Below, piece after piece: positions 57,294-64,000 of a DNA stretch of 64,000 nt (within the stretch, counting starts at the first letter, position 1; every line of letters starts with the position of its first letter). Made by a program: the position numbers and the translations under genes. Source of the DNA: Porogramme epimiltina (lineage: Eukaryota > Basidiomycota > Agaricomycetes > Polyporales > Polyporaceae); contig FTLJ01000383.1 of assembly GCA_900155495.1 (NCBI GenBank), positions 29,753 through 93,752 of the forward strand, in the 5' to 3' direction. Below the pieces are notes generated by a model. The model saw only the letters and a program-made list of their open reading frames with translations, was not told the DNA's origin and ran no database searches.

Positions 57294-58508
57294 ATGCCAG
57301 CAATCACCTCTGGAAAAGTCCTCATCACTGGCTCCAATGGCTACATCGCGTCATGGACCGTCAAGTCCTTTCTTGACGCGGGTTTCTCTGTCAGAGGTAC
57401 GGTCCGCGACGAGAGCAAGGCGGCCCATCTGAAGAAGGTGTTGAGCTCCTACGGCGACCGGCTGGAGTTCTCCGTTGTCCCAGACATGGCCAAGGCACGT
57501 CTTAGTCCTCTACCGTTAGAACTGCTAGCTCACGGTTTGTACACGTCACCTGTACAGGACGGCGCATTCGACACCGCGGCTGCTGGCGTCGACGCCATCG
57601 TGCACACCTGCTCGCCCACCAATCTCAACGCTGTCGAGCCCGAGGAGATGATTACACCCGCGCGCGAGGGGCTGCTCGCCGCGCTGCGCGCCGCGGCGCG
57701 CTCACCCTCCGTCCGCCGTGTCGTCTTCACCTCGTCCTGCGCCACGGTCGTCGACCCACATGCTACTGGCCCGCGTGTGTACGATGAAGAGTGCTGGAAC
57801 GAGGGCGACATTGTGGAGGTCGAGAGCAAGGGCAGGGAGGCGTCCCCCGTGTCCAAGTACCGCGCGAGCAAAATCGTCGCCGAGCGCGCGGCTTGGAAGT
57901 TCTTTGAAGACGCGAAAGCGGAAGCTGCTGCGAGGAACGAGGAGTGCCGGTGGGACCTTGTCGTCCTGAACCCCCCTTGGGTGTTCGGGCCGGTGTTGCA
58001 TGAGGTGCGCGGGGGCCCGGAGACGCTGAATGCGTCGAACGTGTTTTGGCACAGCGCTGTCATGAAGGAGAAGCCATTGGGGTTTCCGTGAGTCTTATTC
58101 ACAGCCATTCATCTATAGTTGGCTAATGCTGGGGGTTTTGAATAGGCATTCATGGATCGACGGGCGCGATGTCGCATACGCTCACGTTCTGGCGGTGACA
58201 AAACCTGCCGCAGGAGGACAACGGTTCATCGTCGCCGAGGGGCCTTTTAGATGGGAGGACTTCGGTGAGCGTTGTCGTCCTTATTTGTTAGTGCACCATA
58301 GCTCATCACGTTTCTTCTAGTTCTCATCGGGCGACAGTTATCGGACAAGATTCCGGCTCTGTCGAACGCGTACGACCCGGCCGCAGAGTATGTCTGTCGG
58401 AAGAATACAATGAAAGCACGAGAATTGCTTGAGATGACTGCTTATCGCACTAAAGAGGAGACGACGAGAGACATCCTAGAGCAATATGCGGAGCATGGGT
58501 GGATTTAA
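57294..58508 (+). CDS. extended short-chain dehydrogenase/reductase 2 (paralog of the gene at 52837)
   Basis: Four exons (57294-57494, 57558-58087, 58146-58264, 58321-58508) sum to 346 codons (345 aa). Starts MPAITSGKVLITGSNGYIAS, nearly the same as the paralog. TGSNGYIA is the cofactor loop; VVFTSSCATVV and YRASK give Ser and the YxxxK pair; DLVVLNPPWVFGPVLHEV and WIDGRDVAYAHVLAVTKPAA follow; it ends EETTRDILEQYAEHGWI. Same proposed reductase chemistry as the first copy; divergence (different Ala/Gly-rich helix at RAAARSPSVRRVV) suggests a different substrate. Odd: intron 1 (57495-57557, 63 nt) lies exactly where the paralog has a GT-AG intron but starts with GC (AAG|GCACGT). It has no in-frame stop, so an unspliced message would still code, with 21 extra residues. 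Confidence 0.9.
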
Positions 58509-58729
58509 ACTAAGATAGGTTCAAACCCGCCTGTTGGGCTATGGTTCTATGTCTGTCCGTCCGTGCCGGATTGCACCATGGGGGCGTTAATATTATCCAC
58601 ACGACGTTGAATGTCACGTTCGACACTCAACCACTCGGAATACAGCTGAGTAAATACGTTGTTTTCCGCCCCGAACTGGTGCGTCTAAGTCAATACAGCA
58701 TTTGTATATACGTACACGAGAATCATTCT

Positions 58730-59938
58730 TCAATTTTGCACGTTAATAGGCCGGAAATTATTCAAGACGTCAGTAAAGTACCCATTAGGCCCACCGTCAC
58801 CCCATAACTCAGCCAGATACTCGGCCCCGTACTCGTCCTCCCACGTTGCTTCGACCAGTCGACTCTTGTAAGTCTTTGTTAGGTCACATTTGATGGCGGG
58901 TGTCCCATCATTCGCTCGAAGAGTCCAGCAGCAGCGGTCGACTAAGTGGCTCCAATGCAAACTCGTAGAGGGGAGGCCTGGATCCAGCGAGGTGGGCCAG
59001 GCGACGCCGTCCGCATCCAAAGAAATAGTCCACGCCATTTCATCGCTCGGCTCGCGCACGATACCCTCGAAGAAGCTGGCGAATTCAGGTCCCGGACGAG
59101 CCCACCAGGGGTGGTTGAATGCACAAAGCTTCCAGCCGCGCGCGGCGTACTTGGCGAGCGCGTCTTCCGCTTTCCGTGGATTGTTCACGATGAGTGTTTC
59201 CCGACGCTCGAACGTCGCGTCGGGATATAGTGAGCATGCCGTATCGTGTGTGATGATGTTCATGACACACGCTGGGGAGAACAGTGAGTAAATATTGTGC
59301 CCGTCGGGATAGCACAGGGGCTTACTTGAATGAAAGCCGGCTAGGATAAGGTCGATTGGCGACTCGTGCGTGACGATCACTTGCACCTTCCTCACATCAC
59401 CACTTGTGCCCCTAGGCGTGCGTGCGAAGTTAAGTACTCCGTCGATTGTGTCGTCAGCCTCTTCGAAGTAGTCATCCTCGTTTCTAGTGCCGTATGTTAA
59501 CATGTACTCGATTTCCTTTGAAGGGTCGTCGATCTGCTCGCCCACAGGCTTGAACGCATATCCCTCTTTCAACAAGTGACTTGCAATGTCGCGAAGCTTC
59601 TCATTGTTATAGACGTAGAGGTCGAGGTCGGATTCGGGATAAAAGCTCCTGTCGAAGAACTGAAGCGCGAAGGACCCAGAAATGACCATATCGGTCCGGG
59701 CCATGAGAGACCGGAAGGATTGCGGGTCGTTGAAGTAGCGTTTGAGCCTTTTGTTGATGTTGTACGCCCGTCGCGTGAAGTCTTCGGTGGCGAACCGGAT
59801 GGCGCGACTTGTGGACGCCATCCGGATGAGGGCGAGTGGCGTGAGACAAGAGAAGATTACATCGTATATCGGGGGTCGCCCGAAAATTTGAGAAATTGCT
59901 TCCTTGTACGACGTGTTGGTGTTGATTTCTGGGGGCAT
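58730..59938 (-). CDS. nucleotidyltransferase-fold protein, copy 1 (384 aa)
   Basis: Two exons (59938-59326 and 59271-58730) give 384 aa starting MPPEINTNTSYKEAISQIFG. The N-terminal third (IYDVIFSCLTPLALIRMAST) is helical and F-box-like. MVISGSFALQFFDRSF and YPESDLDLYVYNNEKL form the G-S...D-x-D signature of the nucleotidyltransferase superfamily. DVRKVQVIVTHESPIDLILA, CVMNIITHDTACSLYPDATF and DALAKYAARGWKLC follow. Known: the superfamily transfers nucleotides to proteins, RNA or small molecules. At the strand where the third metal carboxylate is expected (KVQVIV) there is Gln, so activity is uncertain. Odd: the intron (59325-59272) is 54 nt, in frame and stop-free, so the gene also reads as one open frame to 60091. 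ATG 59938 matches the start of copy 2. Function undescribed to my knowledge. Confidence 0.85.
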   Translation of the reverse strand: MPPEINTNTSYKEAISQIFGRPPIYDVIFSCLTPLALIRMASTSRAIRFATEDFTRRAYNINKRLKRYFNDPQSFRSLMARTDMVISGSFALQFFDRSFYPESDLDLYVYNNEKLRDIASHLLKEGYAFKPVGEQIDDPSKEIEYMLTYGTRNEDDYFEEADDTIDGVLNFARTPRGTSGDVRKVQVIVTHESPIDLILAGFHSSKPLCYPDGHNIYSLFSPACVMNIITHDTACSLYPDATFERRETLIVNNPRKAEDALAKYAARGWKLCAFNHPWWARPGPEFASFFEGIVREPSDEMAWTISLDADGVAWPTSLDPGLPSTSLHWSHLVDRCCWTLRANDGTPAIKCDLTKTYKSRLVEATWEDEYGAEYLAELWGDGGPNGYFTDVLNNFRPINVQN

Positions 59939-60392
59939 GCTGTATGGAGGGGGTGAAGCAAGTATTGCCACTAGCACGTCTGCAGTGTCTGCGGTAGAGG
60001 GGCAGACATGCCGCCACACCGTGGACCACTGGCACAAACATACTGGTGGCGTGAGGAAGTCTGACACGCACACGTGATTCCCCTCAAACACTTATGTTTT
60101 CCTTTCCTAGGTTTTCTTCCATTGTCCCCCTGGGGCTAAACACGCTCGCAGAACCTTTTCTTGCAGGAGCCTACCGCGGGTCCGATATGCGCCTCGGCTT
60201 GAGCGCACGTCATCCTTCAAGTAGAGCGTCGAAGACGGCCGATACGTGCTTTTCTTCACCAGAGGTCGGACATCCATCCACCTCCCACAGTGTTTCGTAC
60301 CCACAACTGAGTAAAATACACTGTTTTGCGCACCGGAGTGCATCTAGACCAATACCGCTCTTGTGTACACGTACATGAGAATCGTTCTTCAG
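59939..60392. other. spacer between the duplicated genes
   Basis: 454 nt containing the promoter of copy 1 (about 59940-60310) and the 3' end of copy 2. The promoter half is homologous to about 61630-62010 upstream of copy 2. An in-frame upstream ATG at 60091 is not conserved in copy 2. Confidence 0.55.
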
Positions 60393-61629
60393 CTAAAGGT
60401 TAATATGCCGGAATCGACGTAAGACATCAATAGAGTACCCGCTAGCCCCACCGTCACCCCACAGCTCAGTCGTGTACTCGGCCGTATACCCGCGAACCCG
60501 CGGTGGAGCGACCCATTGACTCCTGTTGGGTGGCCGTAGGTCGGATTGGATGGAGGCTTCTGCATCATATACACGAAGGGTCCAGTAGCAGCGTGCGACT
60601 AAATCGCTCCAATGCGAACTTGTGGAGGGAGAGCCCAGAGTCGGCGAAGAAGTCAAGGCGACGCCGTCTGTGTCCAAGGCGATGGTCCACGCCATGCTAT
60701 CGCTTAGCTTGCGTTCAATCCACGCGAAGAAGCTGGTAGTGTTTGGTGGTTCTGCGCGCGAGCGTCGGAGGGAGGGGTGGTCGTGTGTGAGACGCTGCCA
60801 GCCCCGCGCGACGTACTTGGCGAGCGCGTCTTCCGCGTTCCGTGGATTGTTCACGACGAGCATTTCTCGACGCTCGAACGTCGCGTGGGGGTATAGCGCG
60901 CATGCAGTGTCGTGCGTAATGACGTTCATAACGCACGCTAGGACCGGGAACGATGAGCAAACATTTTTCACGACGGTGTCGCGCGGAGGGCTTACTTGAA
61001 TGGAAGTTTAGGATAAGCTCGATCGGCGACTCGCACGCGACGATCACCTGCACCTTCCTTGCATCGCCATCCGTTCCCTCGAGCGGCCGCTCGAAGTTAA
61101 GTACTCCCTTAATCGCGTTCACGGCATCGTCGTACACATCATGCATATTGGTGTCATTTTCCTCGACATGGGGCCTCGGACCGCAAAGCAACGTGTACTC
61201 GATCTCCAGCGAGAGGTCAGGTATCTGCTCGCCCACAGGCTTGAACGTATATCCCTCCTTCAACAAGTGGCTTCCAATTCCGTGGAGTTTCCCATTTGGG
61301 TAGGCGTAGAGATCGAGGTCGGACTCGGGGTAGAAACTCCTATCGAAGAATTGGAGCGCGAAGGACCCGGAGATGACCATATCAGTCCGGGCCATGAGAG
61401 ACCGGAAGGATTGGGGGTCATTGAAGTAGCGTTTGAGCCTTTTGTTGATGTTGTACGCCCGTCGCGCGAAGTCTTCGGTGGCAGACCGGATTGCGCGGCT
61501 CGAGGACGCCATCCGGACGAGTGCGAGTGGCGTGAGGCAAGAAAAGATCTCATCGTAAATAGGGTGTCGCCCAAATATTTGAGAGACCGCCTCGTTGAAC
61601 GGTGTGTTGGGGTTGCTTTCTACAGGCAT
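60393..61629 (-). CDS. nucleotidyltransferase-fold protein, copy 2 (392 aa)
   Basis: Two exons (61629-60996 and 60937-60393, intron 58 nt with GTAAGCC...GTCCTAG) give 392 aa. MPVESNPNTPFNEAVSQIFG at the start, then the same blocks as copy 1: NKRLKRYFNDPQSFRSLMAR, SGSFALQFFDRSF, YPESDLDLYAYPNGKL. Copy 2 has a 15-residue insertion-rich segment (GPRPHVEENDTNMHDVYDDA) and weaker conservation after DALAKYVARGWQRL. Both copies share VNNPRKAEDALAKY / VNNPRNAEDALAKY. The identical splice position (HS|TCVMN versus HS|TCVMN) proves a common intron. The protein ends FRHINL. Both copies appear intact, with no stop or frameshift outside the intron, so neither is an obvious pseudogene. Confidence 0.85.
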
Positions 61630-62741
61630 GCGTCGTGGGGGTTGTGGAGGAAGACTTACCGCAGCACCTCTGCGGTGTCTGCGGTAAGTATACGTATGTA
61701 AGACGCAGAGGTGCTACAGACGATCGCGGCGTACCCGCGGCATGAGGAAATCTGACGCGCACACGTGATCCCTTCAAGCGCCCTGCTTAAAAACCTCACG
61801 TTGGCCTGTCCCAGGTTTTCTTCCAACTCATTCCGGACTCGCACTATTGTCCCCCTGCGACTGAACGCGCTCGCCGCAACTTTTCTCGCAGGAGCCTACC
61901 GCGGGTCCCAGACGGACCACTGCCTCAGCTGGAGCGCACGTCATCCTTTGGAGCGTCGAACACGGCGGAGACGTGCTTTTCCTTACCAGAGGTGGGACAT
62001 TCATCCACCCATCCTGCACACTTTTCCTTTGGCCTATCACCCCCACCACCACCATCGCTTGTACATATTGTCATGTTCATTTCACTTCATACGTTGTTAG
62101 TACTGCCTTCAACCTCTGTCCGATGTCCTCTACTGTACGATCTATACCCATGTGTCGACAATATCATCTGGATTTATGCCATAATCTCAAGCATCCGTTT
62201 GTTCCAAACCTTCGCCTTGGGCTAGGCTTTTGAGCTGGTGCTGATTCCGAGTGCAAAGTTCTCAGCTCGGTGCGAAGGAAGGAAAGCGTCAACAGATTCA
62301 AGCAGAAACAACGTAATCCGTTCCGATAGCTACGTGTGTGCATTGGAGAAGCAAGAATCAAAGGTACAAGGGATGTCAATGCAAAAAAGCGATGTTGTGT
62401 CTACATACAGAGAGAGAGAGGATGGAGCGAGGCCGTCTATGTATGCAATAAGATTATTTTGCGCGGTAGGATACGCCAAAACCGACCGATCCGCGAGCCA
62501 ACGAACGTGTGGGGGATACGCAGCCGTCAGCGCGTGCCGACCGCCGCCAACGACACAAAGACCGGATACCGAAGTCTGTAGAGACTGGGATTGCCCACGA
62601 GTGGGACCGTCCGCACCTAGGGCCCAATGACCGCGCGCCCTCTCCTCCCTTCCCGCGACCAACACAATCTACAAGAAGGCGTACCCTGCCGCGCGGGCGC
62701 GCACAGGGAGGGCGGCACTCAGCAGCCGCGGCACCCTGGGC
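61630..62741. other. intergenic, promoter of copy 2 and 3' flank of the DUF1275 gene
   Basis: 1.1 kb. The left ~380 nt belong to the duplicated unit. The rest (62010-62741) is unique, with a GA-rich run near 62409-62423 and no coding signal on either strand. Confidence 0.5.
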
Positions 62742-63956
62742 TCACGCCTTGGGCGCCTTGCCGGGGACGAAGAGCCAGCAGAGGGCGATGGCGAGGCGCA
62801 TGCCGGCGCCGACGCCGAGCGTCGCGGCGGCGCCCGCGGCGTCGATGATCGCGCGGCCGACGAAGCCGCCGAGGAAGAGCGCGACGATCGCGATGAGCTT
62901 GTGGTCGCGCGAGACGATCTTCTGGCGGAAGTTGAGGAGCTTCGGGTCCGCCATGAGCTCGCACCAGACGGTCGTGAGCACGACTGTGGGAGGGCGCGGT
63001 CAGCGGCCGCGTTCACGTTCGCGCGGGGAGGGTGGGGGAGGCGAGGCGACGAGGGGTTTCTGGGACGTGCGCGCGGGGGTGCGGGTACTCACTGGTCGTG
63101 GCGAACTGGGTGTTAACGCGCTTGCCCATGATCCCCTGCAGGCCAAGACTCGCGCTCATGAACGCGATCGCGACGAACGTGAGCGCGTTCGACCACGCGG
63201 GGTCGCCGCGGATCTCGGCGACGGAGCCCTGCCCGCTCTTGAACGCGGTCACGGCGGCGGCCATCGTGAACAGCGCCTGGATGAACGTCCCGAGGAAGAG
63301 CCACGCGCGGGTCTTCGCGCCCATGCGGTCGCCGATGCGCCCGAGGGACGCGCCGGCGATGAAGGTGAGCACGGACGTGAGCGCCTGCTGGTCCGCGAGG
63401 TGGAAGGAGGTGTCGCGTTGGCCCGGGGGGCCGGAGAAGAGACGGGCGAGGGCGAGGGCGAGCTGGACGGAGTTGCCGGTTTGGAAGCCGCACCAGACGA
63501 AGATGGCGGAGAAGGACACGGAGTCACTGGGAGGGGGCTATGTTAGCGGCTAGGACATATGGGGAGACGCGGAGGGCGGGGAGGGCTCGGAGGACAGTCG
63601 TGAGAGGTATTTTTTTCGCGCCCGAGAACCAGCGCGAGGCTGCGTCGGTACCTCGAAGGTTATGCGGACAAGGGCGGGCGAGGAAGCATTTTTCGGAGCT
63701 TCTCGAGGGTCTCTACTGAACTCCTCCGGGTGGCTGAAGTGACTCACATGAAGCCGGTCATGAAGCAGTACGCGGCGAGGGGGAACGTCGACTGGGCGGG
63801 ATCGACGTCGCCCATGAGGTGCGCCTTGGAGAAGACGGTGCGGGGGCTCGTCCATAGTTGTGCGGTCTCGACGATGGTGTCGCGGGACTCCTTCGCGGAA
63901 ACGGGCTTGGGGAGGGCCTCTGTGCCCTTCTCGGAGGTGGGAGGGTGGGCGGACAT
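62742..63956 (-). CDS. DUF1275 (YoaK-like) multi-pass membrane protein (294 aa)
   Basis: Three exons (63956-63748, 63526-63093, 62983-62742) sum to 295 codons. The N-terminal ~50 residues are hydrophilic. STFPLAAYCFMTGFIDSVSF crosses the first intron and is the DUF1275 signature start. AIFVWCGFQTGNSVQLALAL, TSVLTFIAGASLGRIGDRMG, RAWLFLGTFIQALFTMAAAV, TFVAIAFMSASLGLQGIMGK and VNTQFATTIVLTTVWCELMA follow, ending LAIALCWLFVPGKAPKA. Six or so membrane helices. Known: widespread in bacteria and fungi, function not established; some bacterial members affect stress or transport. The family contains the conserved TGN motif (GFQTGN) seen here. Extreme GC at third codon positions. The start MSAHPPTSEKGTEALPKPVS is supported by the lack of any upstream in-frame ATG. 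Confidence 0.92.
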
Positions 63957-64000
63957 GATAAGGGGCTCGCGGGGGTGGCGCGGGGCGGGCTAGCCTGGGG

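Larger units (their letters stand above)
58660..62010. repeat. tandem segmental duplication (two units of about 1.67 kb)
   Basis: Unit 1 (about 58660-60310) and unit 2 (about 60330-62010) align throughout: the 3' flank (AGAATCATTCTTCA / AGAATCGTTCTTCA), the whole coding region, and the promoter (CAGGAGCCTACCGCGGGTCC in both, then GAGCGCACGTCATCCTT and a shared ACCAGAGGT..GGACAT..CATCCACC run). The second unit has small insertions near the start of transcription. Divergence is visible but modest, so the event is fairly recent. Confidence 0.88.

Noticed and set aside
60715..60996. Apparent frameshift in nucleotidyltransferase-fold copy 2
   Set aside because: Explained by a 58-nt intron (GTAAGCC...CCTAG) at the same position as in copy 1; the spliced frame is intact.
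62509..63546. 345-codon + strand frame
   Set aside because: Antisense to the three DUF1275 exons, which form a perfect 295-codon reading frame.

Overview
This is a gene-dense stretch of a filamentous Agaricomycete (Basidiomycota) nuclear genome. Nearly every gene is cut by 50-60 nt GT-AG introns, intergenic gaps are short, and several families are typical of mushroom-forming fungi: a DUF6533 membrane protein, two F-box proteins with the long C-terminal region common in these fungi, and a duplicated nucleotidyltransferase-fold family. A Polyporales source is plausible but is an inference. No rRNA, tRNA, CRISPR array or intact transposon was recognised.

Layout. 1-4.2 kb is gene-poor except for a two-exon gene for a 42-residue secreted Cys-rich peptide (minus). 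4.2-11.5 kb: DUF6533 membrane protein (+), Hos1/HDAC8-like histone deacetylase (+), OPT oligopeptide transporter (-). 13-20.6 kb: GNAT acetyltransferase (-), mitochondrial SAM50 (-), and MATE transporter (+) divergent from SAM50. 22.5-32.1 kb: MFS transporter (+), TORC2 subunit SIN1/AVO1 (+), mitochondrial ribosomal protein uS8m (-) divergent from an F-box protein (+). 32.6-39.2 kb: two large, mostly disordered proteins transcribed divergently (1313 and 677 aa). 39.6-47.7 kb: mitochondrial-type J-domain protein (+), small secreted protein (+), DcpS scavenger decapping enzyme (-), secreted calcineurin-like phosphoesterase (+), basic/disordered probably nuclear protein (+). 48.9-52.4 kb: secreted GDSL/SGNH hydrolase (+) and second F-box protein (-).

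52.8-58.5 kb is a small metabolic module on one strand: two paralogous extended short-chain dehydrogenases (343 and 345 aa, same exon layout) flank a single-exon FAD monooxygenase. Each of the three genes has a TATAAAGC-type TATA box. 58.7-62.0 kb is a direct tandem duplication of about 1.67 kb carrying two copies of an uncharacterised nucleotidyltransferase-fold protein plus their promoters. The window ends with a complete DUF1275 membrane protein (-).

Exon structures were worked out by eye from splice consensus, reading frame and family conservation. Where stated, exon lengths add up to an uninterrupted frame. No database search was possible. The points most worth checking are the 42-aa secreted peptide, the duplicated nucleotidyltransferase family with a stop-free 54-nt intron in one copy, the GC-AG introns in both dehydrogenase paralogs, the dehydrogenase-monooxygenase-dehydrogenase cluster, and the large disordered protein with a compact conserved-looking C-terminal module.
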